Below, piece after piece: positions 17,446-26,516 of a stretch of 64,000 bases of DNA; the stretch's first letter is position 1; every line of letters begins with the position of its first letter. Under the pieces are notes generated by a model. That model did no database searches. It was not told where the DNA came from and saw only the letters and a list, made by a program, of their open reading frames with translations. Source of the DNA: Nitrospira sp. GTDB taxonomy: Bacteria > Nitrospirota > Nitrospiria > Nitrospirales > Nitrospiraceae. The DNA lies in contig JARFXO010000001.1 in the NCBI GenBank assembly GCA_029194665.1, forward strand, positions 1,092,484 through 1,156,483, read 5' to 3'. The translations under genes and the position numbers were made by a program.

Positions 17446-18180
17446 TTATCGGTCGGGTTGCGAAGGAGGAACAAACTTACGATACACCACGGGCATGAGA
17501 AATAGCAGACCCAGCAGCGTGAACGCGAAGAGGAGCCGAGGAGAAGCCAATTCGGCGAGCGAATTGATCGTACCCAATTGACGGCCGGCAAAGGTGTAGG
17601 CAAGACTGCCTGGGATAATGCCGAGCGCTGTCGCGGCGACGTACGTCCCTACGTTCACTCTCGTCAATCCGGAGAGGAGGTTCACGAGAAAAAAGGGGAA
17701 CAGCGGAATGAGCCGCAACGTGAGAAGATAATTGAAGGCGTTCTGGGCAAAACCCTCCTGAAAACCCGAAAGCCGGTCGCCGAACCGTCGTTCCACCCAG
17801 CCACGAAACAGGTACCGAGCGGCCAGAAAGGCGACTGTGGCTCCCGCCGTGGCTCCGATATTCACATAGAGCGCGGCCCACAGAGTCCCAAAGAGAAACC
17901 CTCCGGTAAGCGTCATCAGGGTCGCTCCCGGCAACGAGAAGGCGGTTTGGGCGACATAGGTCAGGATGAACAATGCCACGGCCGATACGTAATGCTCTTC
18001 GGTAAAGGTGAAGAGCTTGTCCCGATTGGCCTTGAGTACGTCGAGGGAGACATAGGCCATGAGGTCGAAAAAATAAAAGGCGCCGATTACGACCAGAAAG
18101 ACTGCGGCGACGACGGCCTTTCCTTTCATTGAGGCCTGGCTCCGTAGATCAGGTGTAAGGATCTGTTCCTCAGCTGCCAT
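17446..18180 (-). CDS. TVP38/TMEM64 (DedA-like) membrane protein
   Basis: This 244-residue protein has about six hydrophobic segments and the SNARE-associated/DedA core: a re-entrant segment FSLPGATLMTLTGGFLFG and a distal RLIPLFPFFLVNLLSG motif. Relatives act in lipid scrambling or membrane-stress functions at the inner membrane. Start ATG follows GGAGGG at five bases. It leads the leftward group with the pentahaem cytochrome (55 bases downstream) and is divergent, by 39 bases, from the membrane SUMF1 gene. Confidence 0.85.
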   Translation of the reverse strand: MAAEEQILTPDLRSQASMKGKAVVAAVFLVVIGAFYFFDLMAYVSLDVLKANRDKLFTFTEEHYVSAVALFILTYVAQTAFSLPGATLMTLTGGFLFGTLWAALYVNIGATAGATVAFLAARYLFRGWVERRFGDRLSGFQEGFAQNAFNYLLTLRLIPLFPFFLVNLLSGLTRVNVGTYVAATALGIIPGSLAYTFAGRQLGTINSLAELASPRLLFAFTLLGLLFLMPVVYRKFVPPSQPDR

Positions 18181-18219
18181 TGCAACCCTCCGTCCGACTC
18201 CGTACAGTAATCCGTCACG

Positions 18220-19512
18220 ATGTCGGGAGCCTCACATCTCGTGAAGCATGTCCTGCTGGTGGTGACGAGTCTCCTCCTGACCTATATTCTCGCCTTTATC
18301 ACGCTGATGATCCGCTGGATGAATTTTTGGATCCGCGGGTCCTACTTTGCTTCCTATCAAACTATTTTCTTGATCACACTGACGATCTTCATGCTGTGGT
18401 GGTTACGTCGACATCATACGGGACCACTTCCCGTTTCCTCAACCATCCTGTACTCGATGGTCGTGGGATATGTATCGGGGTTGATTGCGATGACGCTGTA
18501 TCCCATCACTCAACCGGATGGGCTTCAGCAGGTGGCCATGGGGCTCCGCTTTCCCACACCTGGAGCCGTTGCAGCGTTCTTGTGGTTCCCCGTTCGGATG
18601 CTGGCCTGGCTGTTTGGCGGCATTGCCGGCTTGATCATCCTCACGATGAGCCGACGATTCAAGTTTCTCTACCTCGTAACACTCACGGCATTCCTGTCAA
18701 ACCCGATGACCGGAAGAGCGGGGGAGGAACCACCCTATCAGCGTATCGCTGCCCTCGCTCACGGCTCCCCCATGCTAACCGTCGGCGAAGGGTTGTTTTT
18801 CATGGGAACTCCTAAGACGGGGCATGACCCATACAGCCTTGATCTTCCTTATGATGACACCGAACAACCACAGCGTCGCGTGTGGTTGGATCAGTTTGAG
18901 ATCGATCGAGACGAGGTCAGCCTTGGAGAATTTCTCCTGTGGCTGAACCGACAGCACCGTTCCATTCCAGCCGAGATACGTAAACTGATCGACCACATGG
19001 TGACCGTCCATGCCGCGTTGCCGGATACCCTCGCCCGTTGGCCGGCACTCTACGTCACCTGGACCGAGGCCTCGGATTTTTGCCGCGCACAGGGCAAACG
19101 CCTTCCGACCGAAGCCGAGTGGGAAAAGGCCGCCCGAGGAGAGAAGGGTAATCTCTTTCCTTGGGGTCACACAGCCCCGGCAATGGGATTGGCTATGTTC
19201 GGACAGTACCATGTCCACGAAATACCCATCGTGGCTTCTGTCGAGAGTGGCGAGTACGGCCGAAGTCCCTATGGCCTGCATCACATGGCGGGGAATGCCG
19301 CCGAATGGGTCGAAGATTGGTTTGGGATCGATTACTATGCGACCATGCCAGACCGTAACCCGCGGGGAGCAAGGCAAGGGCGCTACAAGGTGGTGCGGGG
19401 TGGATCCTGGAAGAGCGCTCCTCCATTGCTGCGAACGGCCACGCGAAGCGGCGCCGCTCCGGAGCAGAGAGCTGCGACCACCGGGTTTCGTTGTGCCAAA
19501 TCGATTCGGTAG
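18220..19512 (+). CDS. Membrane-anchored SUMF1-fold protein, non-catalytic
   Basis: This 430-residue protein begins with four membrane helices (about 8-30, 45-62, 72-95, 105-150) not typical of the family, followed by a SUMF1/FGE domain from about 190 (EGLFFMGTPKTG, RLPTEAEWEKAARGEKG, HHMAGNAAEWVEDW, VVRGGSWKS, TTGFRCAKS). The cysteine pair needed for formylglycine formation is absent. It shares its C-terminal domain with the 13455 gene, so the two could act on one process around the cytochrome genes between them. The next gene starts 19 bases downstream. Confidence 0.82.
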   Translation: MSGASHLVKHVLLVVTSLLLTYILAFITLMIRWMNFWIRGSYFASYQTIFLITLTIFMLWWLRRHHTGPLPVSSTILYSMVVGYVSGLIAMTLYPITQPDGLQQVAMGLRFPTPGAVAAFLWFPVRMLAWLFGGIAGLIILTMSRRFKFLYLVTLTAFLSNPMTGRAGEEPPYQRIAALAHGSPMLTVGEGLFFMGTPKTGHDPYSLDLPYDDTEQPQRRVWLDQFEIDRDEVSLGEFLLWLNRQHRSIPAEIRKLIDHMVTVHAALPDTLARWPALYVTWTEASDFCRAQGKRLPTEAEWEKAARGEKGNLFPWGHTAPAMGLAMFGQYHVHEIPIVASVESGEYGRSPYGLHHMAGNAAEWVEDWFGIDYYATMPDRNPRGARQGRYKVVRGGSWKSAPPLLRTATRSGAAPEQRAATTGFRCAKSIR

Positions 19513-19531
19513 CGAAGGAGAAGTCTGCCTT

Positions 19532-20161
19532 ATGAAAACGCTGATGATGATGGGATATCTTGTGTGTGCCCTAGCTGCTACGGATCTCGCCTCAAACGCT
19601 ACACCCTCTCTGGGCGCAGCGACCAGCCCGACCGATGGGATCGGTTGGAAGCTCTATACGAACGATCGCTTCGGTTTTTCCGTTCGTTATCCGGACGACT
19701 GGCGCCTTGGCAACCCGCTGCCGGGCGGAATCGGAGTGACCCTGTTTCCGCCGAGCGAGCACAGCCTGGTCGCATTATCCGGCCACATGAATGTGGTCAG
19801 CGGCAGCAGCCAGGACGGGCGACAGACGCTTGACGAATTCGCCGCATCACACCGGCGCGTCATTACGCAGCTCTACGACAAGAAGAAGATGGAGATCACC
19901 TGGCAAAAGGATGCGAACACCAGCCTGGCCGGTTTTCCCGCAAAGCGCCTGACCTTCACCTATCAAGACGACCGGCGCAATGCGATGCTGGAGGTCCACA
20001 TTTTTTCATTGGGGCGCAACGAAGGGCGCGGCGTGCGGATTAAGATGCCCGTCGATCGTACAGCCCAACTGATGCCGACGATCAGACGGATGTTGCAATT
20101 CTATGAAGCGGGCAGAGATCAGAATGCTGTGAGCCCGATCGTGCCGAAAGAGAAGGGTTGA
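19532..20161 (+). CDS. Secreted PsbP/DUF1795-like protein
   Basis: The 209-residue protein starts at ATG 19532, after GAAGGAG, with a signal peptide (MKTLMMMGYLVCALAATDLA). The mature part contains FGFSVRYPDDWRLG, a phrase common to PsbP-like and DUF1795-type alpha/beta domains that are often secreted or lipoproteins; no lipobox Cys is seen. The role is unknown. It lies in one unit with the membrane SUMF1 gene and ends convergent with hsdR. Confidence 0.7.
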   Translation: MKTLMMMGYLVCALAATDLASNATPSLGAATSPTDGIGWKLYTNDRFGFSVRYPDDWRLGNPLPGGIGVTLFPPSEHSLVALSGHMNVVSGSSQDGRQTLDEFAASHRRVITQLYDKKKMEITWQKDANTSLAGFPAKRLTFTYQDDRRNAMLEVHIFSLGRNEGRGVRIKMPVDRTAQLMPTIRRMLQFYEAGRDQNAVSPIVPKEKG

Positions 20162-20241
20162 GGCCAATGTACGAAATCTTCACTGACTGCCTTCTTCCCG
20201 GAATAGAAAGAAGCTGATTTCGCCACCCTGCTTGCCGGCGA

Positions 20242-23200
20242 CTATGCCTCCAAACCAGGACCCGTCGCGCTCAGCTGCCAGATGTAGTCGTATACCTGTC
20301 CGGCCACCGTCTCCGTTTCTTCTTCTGTAAACGGAGGCCGCGGCAAGGCCTGCCAGAGGTTGTCGAGGATAAACACTTTCACTTCCGCCTGCGTCGTCGT
20401 ATTTTCCGTCCAGTTGCGCATGGGCTTGAGTAGTGACTGCAACGAGGAGAATAATGCTTTGCTGGCTTGTTTGAGCCGTTCACGATCCGCCTTGCTGATG
20501 TGATCCCTAAGGAGCAAATCAAAGAGGGCAAGTTCCTCTTCGCTCAGGCCTTCCTCTGCCGCCCGCCGTTGTTCCGCATCAAGGCTGTCTGCCAGCTCGA
20601 CAAGCCTGGCGAAGGTTTCTTCAACCGTAATGCGGTCTTTCTCTCGGTTATAGTCGGCGACGATTTCCTGATACTTCTTGTAATAATCCATCCGCATGGG
20701 ATTTCGAGCGAGCATCTGCGCCAGCTTTTTCTCAACCACATCACGGATGTCTTGCAAGGCAGCGTGCTTACGTCTGACCTTTGCTGCAAACTCGTCCCGC
20801 AGCCTCGCAAAGTCCACGAGGCTGAGATCGACTCTCAGCCCCTCGGCCTGGTCGCCGCCCGGAGCCTGGGCCTGGATCGCCTCGTTCACGATGCGGTGCA
20901 GTGCCTTGAGGACTTCAGTCACGTCGGCGGTGTCGTGCCGCTCATTCAGTTTCTTGTAGATGGCCTCAATATTGTCGTGACGTTCCGCATAGGTGAAGAC
21001 GCTCGGCTCCATGAGCAGCGCTTTGAACCGGGCGAAGACCTGCCGGGCCATGATCTCGAAGCGCCGCTTCGCGTCATCGGACTGGTAGAGCGCGTCCACG
21101 GCATCACGCAAGGCTTCGATCCGCATGAACCCTGTGGCTCCTTGCAGTCTGGCTGGGTCGAAGTTGAGCGTCTTCAGATGATTCTCTGTCGCTTTAATGG
21201 CCTGCAGCAGCAACGCCACAAGCTCCTCGATCGGCGCCACAACGGTATCCGCTCCATCATCTGCATCCTCATCGCCGATGGCATACTGCGCCAACGCCTC
21301 ACGAAGGCTCTTCAACATGCCGTTGTAGTCCACGATGACCCCGCATTCCTTGCCGGGATACACGCGATTGGCGCGAGCGATCGCCTGCATCAGCGTATGG
21401 GCTTTCAACGGCTTGTCGATGTAGAGCGTCGCCAGACATTCCACGTCGAAACCGGTCAGCCACATGGCGCACACGACGGCAATCTTGAACGGATGCTGCG
21501 GATCCTTGAAGGCGTCGTCCACGGCAACCCGCCTGCCGTCCGGCGTCTGAAAGCCGGACTTCATGACCACGCGATGGGGGATGATGTCGAAGTCCCACTT
21601 GGCGAAATCGCGCACTTCGTTCTGCGCGTCGCTGATGATCATCTCAATGAGCGTCGTTTCCATCCAACGAACCTGACCGCGCAAAAACTCCAGTTCTTTC
21701 GTCAAGCGCTCCTGAGCTTCTTCGTCGGCGGCCTTGGCCAACTCGGCTTCCTTTACCGGAATCGATGCGCGCACCTGCTTGAGTTTGACCTGCCAGCGGG
21801 ACTCGATTCGCTGAAGCATCCGGGCGCAGGTGATCTTGTCGATACACACGAGCATGGACTTTCCGGTTTCCCAACGGGTCGAACAATGTTCGACAAAGTC
21901 ATCAGCCAGCTTGTCGAGGCGGTCACCTGCTGTAATCACCTCATAGTCCTTGCCCAACAGCTTCTCAAGCAGCGAGATTTGGTCCGGGTCAAGTTCCGCG
22001 TTCTCGATCGCTTCGGCAATCCGGTCGTTCAAATCGAGCCGGGCGATCCCCAGCTTCTCGCCTCTATTTTCGTATACCAGCTTGACCGTGGACTGGTCTT
22101 CTTCGGATCGCTTGAAGTCATATCGCGAGATGTAGTCGCCGAAGATGCGCTTGGTCAGCTCGTCATGTTTGAACAGCGGCGTGCCGGTAAAGCCGATGAA
22201 CGAGGCGTTCGGCAGGGCCAGCCGCATGTTCCTGGCAAACTTCCCCGCCTGTGTTCGGTGCGCCTCATCCGAGATCACGATAATGTCGTCCCGCTCACTA
22301 TAGGGTACGGTCACCGGCTGGTTGAACTTGTGAATGAGGCTGAAGATAAACCGGTGGTTGCCTCGTAGCAGCCCTTGCAGTTCTTTCCCAGACCCGGCCC
22401 GAGGCGTCTGATCGTTGATGACGCCGCATCCGACGAAGGTCCGCCAAATCTGATCATCGAGATCTTCTCGATCGGTCATGAGAACGAAGGTGAAGGTACC
22501 GGGCACCACGCGCCGCACCTTCTCGGCAAAGTACGCCATGGAATAGGACTTGCCGCTGCCCTGCGTATGCCAGAACACGCCGAGCCGGCCGAGGTCGGGA
22601 TGAGCGCGTTTGACCAAAGTCAATTCGCGGCTTTCCTCGAACAGCTGTCCGGTTGCGACATGGGAAGAGGGCTCTTCACGATGAACGTCCGCCGCCAAGA
22701 GATGTTCGCTGGATACTCTGTACTCAACCAGCCGCTCACGAACGGGAATCGACCGCTTCAACTCCTCCTGCCGAATGACAGAGGCGACAGCGTTGTTGAC
22801 GCCCAACACTTGTTGGTTTCGCGCCACAATCTTGCGCGTGCCGCCGGCCCGGCTGTCGTCGAACAGAATGAAATTCTCGATGATGTCCAATAGCCGTTCC
22901 TTGGCCAACATGCCTTCCAAGAGCATTTGGGCATCCACTCGACCCGATTCGTGTTCCTGGTTGCGTTTCCACTCGACGAAATGCTCCCACTGGCTGGTGA
23001 TGGAGCCGTACCGGGCGCGGTCACCGTTGCTCACGACGAGAACGGCATTGTGATGGAAGGCGTGGGCGATGCTATGGTCGTGCAGGTAATCAGTCAGGTT
23101 GTCCTCGAAACCGGCTCTGATATTCCGATAGACGGCTTTGAGTTCAATGAATACCAGCGGCAATCCATTCACGAAACAGACGAGATCGGCCCGCCGGTTG

Positions 23201-23646
23201 TAGTGCGGCACCCGCACGCCTTGGATCTTCAACTCGCGGACGGCGAGGAAGCGGTTGCTGTCGGCGATACGGAAGTCGATGACTCTGGCCCGTGCCCGGC
23301 AGGTCTCGCCTTTCGGATCGCGCCATTCGACCGGCACCCCGTTGCGAATGAAGTCGTAGAACTCGCGGTTGTGCTGCATCAGCGACCGCGCGACATCGAT
23401 CCGCGTCAGCTTGTCGAGAGCTTGTTCTCTAGCCGAAGCAGGAAGCTCAGGATTGAGGCGCTCTACGGCGCCACGCAGATCGCGTACCAATACCACATCT
23501 CGCTCGGACGCACGCCCAAGCGTGCCCTGTGGTCCGAACGTCTCCTCGTTATAGGCATAGACGCTCTCCCAGCCGAGCCGATCGCGGAGGAAATCGGCGA
23601 AGGTTTGTTGAACCAAGCGATCTTCGCTGTGGATGTCGGTGATCAT
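20242..23646 (-). CDS. hsdR: Type I restriction enzyme R subunit
   Basis: This is a 1134-residue translocase/nuclease. The N-terminal PD-(D/E)xK nuclease core is around 150-175 (RRADLVCFVNGLPLVFIELK). The SF2 helicase follows: Walker A in FWHTQGSGKS near 357, DEAH near 457 (VISDEAHRTQ), GFTGTPL near 486, and a later motif region GFDVECLATLYIDKPLK. A C-terminal helical region contacts the M2S core. With HsdM and HsdS it cuts unmodified DNA away from the recognition site. Its ATG overlaps the abiEii stop by four bases, so it is the last gene of a five-gene operon. Confidence 0.95.
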   Translation of the reverse strand: MITDIHSEDRLVQQTFADFLRDRLGWESVYAYNEETFGPQGTLGRASERDVVLVRDLRGAVERLNPELPASAREQALDKLTRIDVARSLMQHNREFYDFIRNGVPVEWRDPKGETCRARARVIDFRIADSNRFLAVRELKIQGVRVPHYNRRADLVCFVNGLPLVFIELKAVYRNIRAGFEDNLTDYLHDHSIAHAFHHNAVLVVSNGDRARYGSITSQWEHFVEWKRNQEHESGRVDAQMLLEGMLAKERLLDIIENFILFDDSRAGGTRKIVARNQQVLGVNNAVASVIRQEELKRSIPVRERLVEYRVSSEHLLAADVHREEPSSHVATGQLFEESRELTLVKRAHPDLGRLGVFWHTQGSGKSYSMAYFAEKVRRVVPGTFTFVLMTDREDLDDQIWRTFVGCGVINDQTPRAGSGKELQGLLRGNHRFIFSLIHKFNQPVTVPYSERDDIIVISDEAHRTQAGKFARNMRLALPNASFIGFTGTPLFKHDELTKRIFGDYISRYDFKRSEEDQSTVKLVYENRGEKLGIARLDLNDRIAEAIENAELDPDQISLLEKLLGKDYEVITAGDRLDKLADDFVEHCSTRWETGKSMLVCIDKITCARMLQRIESRWQVKLKQVRASIPVKEAELAKAADEEAQERLTKELEFLRGQVRWMETTLIEMIISDAQNEVRDFAKWDFDIIPHRVVMKSGFQTPDGRRVAVDDAFKDPQHPFKIAVVCAMWLTGFDVECLATLYIDKPLKAHTLMQAIARANRVYPGKECGVIVDYNGMLKSLREALAQYAIGDEDADDGADTVVAPIEELVALLLQAIKATENHLKTLNFDPARLQGATGFMRIEALRDAVDALYQSDDAKRRFEIMARQVFARFKALLMEPSVFTYAERHDNIEAIYKKLNERHDTADVTEVLKALHRIVNEAIQAQAPGGDQAEGLRVDLSLVDFARLRDEFAAKVRRKHAALQDIRDVVEKKLAQMLARNPMRMDYYKKYQEIVADYNREKDRITVEETFARLVELADSLDAEQRRAAEEGLSEEELALFDLLLRDHISKADRERLKQASKALFSSLQSLLKPMRNWTENTTTQAEVKVFILDNLWQALPRPPFTEEETETVAGQVYDYIWQLSATGPGLEA

Positions 23647-24509
23647 ACGCGCTCAGTCAAGCGATCCGCCATGTTTGCTACCGTTCGGAATGCTCGATCC
23701 AGATCAAACGCCTGAAAGTCCCGCTCGCGAAGGACAGGTCTCAACTGAGCGTCTACTTGCTGTCGAAGAATAGCAAGACGTTCGAGACTCACATTGACCG
23801 GCTCATTGCCGGGCACAGCTAGTTTTGCCTGAACCAACTCGACCAGACCCTCATCGTTCGGCTGCAACCCGAGTGTACGGACGGCATAGTCGATGTCGAA
23901 GAAATCCCGGATCGCCACCTCTCGACGGCTTAACGCCGCGCGAAATTTCTCGGCGAAGGCCTCTCTCTGGGAAATACATCGCACCTTCGTGGGACTCAAC
24001 GCCTGACCGGACACTGGGTCGAGCAGTATCGTCTTCGCTTCGCCGTTCAGAGGCGGAAGCAATAGCGGCTCGCGGAGGCCCACTTCGATCTTGATCGTTT
24101 CTTCTCTCCGCCCGATGGAAGACGTATAGCCGATCACGGCATTGTATTGCGTGGAGTTATTCGCGCCGGTCAACGGCTCGATCACACGCACAAAGGGCAA
24201 TTGCTCCGGAAGCGCGCTGATGATGCCTTTTAGACTCTTGGCCTGCACGCTCTTCTCTGAGCGAGACGCATCGACCGGCATAGGAATGACGAAATCCAAA
24301 TCTTCGCTCAGGCGGTAGAATTCGGCGTACACCTTGGCCAGGCACGTCCCGCCTTTGAACACGAGGTCGCCATGAGCGCTACCCAGCAACTCAAGCACGA
24401 GCGAACAGAAATAGTCTTTTTCGATCAGCCGCTCAGGGAATCCATATTGTTGCTGCGTCATGATGAGGGCTTCTCGAAAGAGTTCGACGTCTCCATACAG
24501 ATCGCGCAT
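23643..24509 (-). CDS. AbiEii/AbiGii-type nucleotidyltransferase toxin
   Basis: This 288-residue protein has the AbiEii nucleotidyltransferase core: LVFKGGTCLAKVY around 50-62, then RLSEDLDFVI around 67-76 (GG(T/S)-x10-DxD), the Mg2+-binding catalytic motif. Family members inhibit growth by transferring nucleotides to RNA targets such as tRNA acceptor ends and act in abortive infection. It is translated with its neighbours: six bases after the abiEi-like gene and overlapping hsdR by four. It is the toxin half of a pair carried inside the restriction operon. Confidence 0.85.
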   Translation of the reverse strand: MRDLYGDVELFREALIMTQQQYGFPERLIEKDYFCSLVLELLGSAHGDLVFKGGTCLAKVYAEFYRLSEDLDFVIPMPVDASRSEKSVQAKSLKGIISALPEQLPFVRVIEPLTGANNSTQYNAVIGYTSSIGRREETIKIEVGLREPLLLPPLNGEAKTILLDPVSGQALSPTKVRCISQREAFAEKFRAALSRREVAIRDFFDIDYAVRTLGLQPNDEGLVELVQAKLAVPGNEPVNVSLERLAILRQQVDAQLRPVLRERDFQAFDLDRAFRTVANMADRLTERV

Positions 24510-24515
24510 GGCGGA

Positions 24516-25355
24516 TTACACTCCGTCGTTGATGACGACACCCCAGCGCCGATCAACCGTGCCGCGTTTAGGAGCGACCGGAATCCATGGAATCATTCCC
24601 GTCGAGGAGGGCAACGCCTCTTCGAGTTTCGTGAGCAATGGCTGACGCGCCCCTTCTCTTTCCAACAACACGCCCACCCGTCTGATTGTGCCGATGTCTC
24701 CATAACGGAGCGTCAAGGTCACCAGGTCTGCCGCCGTCAATCGCTTCTTCTTGAGATCAGCGCGAACCCATTCGTAGGCCCTCGGGAGCGAGCCGAATCG
24801 CGACCAATCATAGACTGCGTCGATTAATGTCCGCGCTCGTGAGGAATAGACTGCCGTCTGGCCCTCGGCAGTCTTGGTCTCTTCCGTGCTGCCGAGTCTG
24901 GCATCGGCCACTTTGATGAGGTGAAACACGATCGATCCAATCGTGCGTTCACCGGAGATGCGATTGTTGTAGGCATACACGCGAACCGGCACCTGCTCGT
25001 CGAACCCATAACGATTAAACGTATTCGGCCCACAGATCTGGTAGCGGCCGTTCCGATCCTCCATCAGGGTGTTTAAGGCGAGAATCTCGTTAGGCGCCCA
25101 GACTCCACCGAGGGGCAGATGTGCCGGGACGAGGTACAGGCCCGGCCGGACACGTGCGATGAGACGGCCACGGGACAGCCGGCGGAACAGCTCACGTTCT
25201 TGGTCTCGGCTCAGGCGTAGGGGGTCTGTCAGTTCCCCGGTCCGGACAGTCCGCCGCTTTCTGAGCTGAAGATAGGCAAGGAGTTGGGTTTCCTGCCGCC
25301 CAAGCCTTGTTTTCATGGATGCATTATACTTCTTCTCGATGGCTTTAGAAACCAT
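24516..25355 (-). CDS. AbiEi-type antitoxin with winged-helix domain
   Basis: This 279-residue protein, or 266 if ATG 25316 is used (MKTRLGRQETQLLAYLQLRK), fits AbiEi. An N-terminal winged helix is followed by a C-terminal antitoxin domain. Phrases such as GLYLVPAHLPLGGVWAPNE and YNNRISGERTIGS fit the family. AbiEi proteins neutralise AbiEii and repress their own promoter. No clear ribosome site favours either start; the second resembles the usual family start. It lies 24 bases after hsdS. Confidence 0.82.
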   Translation of the reverse strand: MVSKAIEKKYNASMKTRLGRQETQLLAYLQLRKRRTVRTGELTDPLRLSRDQERELFRRLSRGRLIARVRPGLYLVPAHLPLGGVWAPNEILALNTLMEDRNGRYQICGPNTFNRYGFDEQVPVRVYAYNNRISGERTIGSIVFHLIKVADARLGSTEETKTAEGQTAVYSSRARTLIDAVYDWSRFGSLPRAYEWVRADLKKKRLTAADLVTLTLRYGDIGTIRRVGVLLEREGARQPLLTKLEEALPSSTGMIPWIPVAPKRGTVDRRWGVVINDGV

Positions 25356-25379
25356 CTTGAAGAAATAGAATGCACCAGA

Positions 25380-26516
25380 TCACACGGCAATCTCTCCGCT
25401 CATCAGGCGGGGAAACAGCAGATCGCGGGCGGCGCGGAGCTTGCCCTTCATTTCATCAAGCTTTGCAATCTGATCATGCAGCGGGCCAGCGTATTCGAGG
25501 AAAAGTCGGACTATGCGAGATTCAGGTACCAGAAGTGGTCGACTATAAGCGAAGTCCCTGTTTAGCCCAGGTACCGCGACATCGGTGCTGATAAAGTGCA
25601 TATGCTGGAGTGCATAGTACAGCCATAGATTACTCGTCCCTGTATCGATGAAATAGACCGTATCGATTGGCCAGTAACCTTTCGAGCACCAGTAGACACT
25701 TCCGACGTTCCCTTTGCGGCCGACAATGATCCCTGGCCCCTGAGCCAAGCACTTCTCATGCGCGCCAACTATTCCGCTTGACCCATAGACAAGAAACGGC
25801 CCATCGCTACGATCATCTGCTTTCAGCGCCTTGCCGTAGTTTAGCGTCACGCAATCGCCGAGTGTTTTCCGCTTCCACCCCTCCGGCACGCCGTTGGTGA
25901 TGCGGGTGTGCTCGTGGCCGGGGAAGCGGAGGCGGATGAACCATTCGCGGTAGAGCTGCCGCGCCGCTTCTTCCAACAGCACCATCCGCCGCCGGTTGTT
26001 CTCGATCAGATCGTCGTAGGCGGAGAGTAGTTCGGCCACACGTCGTTGCTCGGAGATGGATGGAATGGGTATGTCGAGTGAACTAAGAATCTCCTGGTTC
26101 AGATTGTTGATGTTGGTGCCCTTGCCTAGCAGTGAGAGTTCTTGGCGGAAGCTCGGCGCCCTGAAGAAGTACGAGAGGAACAAAGGATCGACAATAGGAC
26201 TTGTTGCACGAAACCGAATGCAGAATGCGGAGAAAGACAGGTCTTCATAATTATGGTCTATCCGCATTGATCGCCCCACAAGTGCCCTGTTCCCGTTTGA
26301 TCGTACGAACAGAATGTCGTCCTGTCTCAGCAGAGCTTTGTCTATGGATAGACCCGTGGGATTGATCTCGTCGACAACTGACAACTCAGGAACGATCCGG
26401 TCACCAAAGTCCTTGACGTTGATCACTTTGAGGCCGACGCCAGAATTGGCCTTCGTGTAATTCAGACCGTTCCTGAACTCGCCAAGCGCGCCGAGCTTCA
26501 CCGTGGTGGTCGTCAT
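25380..26516 (-). CDS. hsdS: Type I restriction specificity subunit S
   Basis: This 378-residue protein has two target-recognition domains (about 5-175 and 210-350), each followed by a conserved helical spacer: ISEQRRVAELLSAYDDLIEN... near 155-190, and IAKLDEMKGKLRAARDLLF at the C-terminus. It sets the bipartite DNA target of the methyltransferase and nuclease. It overlaps hsdM by four bases (ATGA). The recognition sequence cannot be predicted from this. Confidence 0.92.
   Translation of the reverse strand: MTTTTVKLGALGEFRNGLNYTKANSGVGLKVINVKDFGDRIVPELSVVDEINPTGLSIDKALLRQDDILFVRSNGNRALVGRSMRIDHNYEDLSFSAFCIRFRATSPIVDPLFLSYFFRAPSFRQELSLLGKGTNINNLNQEILSSLDIPIPSISEQRRVAELLSAYDDLIENNRRRMVLLEEAARQLYREWFIRLRFPGHEHTRITNGVPEGWKRKTLGDCVTLNYGKALKADDRSDGPFLVYGSSGIVGAHEKCLAQGPGIIVGRKGNVGSVYWCSKGYWPIDTVYFIDTGTSNLWLYYALQHMHFISTDVAVPGLNRDFAYSRPLLVPESRIVRLFLEYAGPLHDQIAKLDEMKGKLRAARDLLFPRLMSGEIAV

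Noticed and set aside
20467-22368. 633-residue open frame on the plus strand
   Set aside because: It is fully antisense to hsdR, whose helicase motifs are clear. It has no ribosome site and no family-like sequence; it arises from GC-rich codon use.
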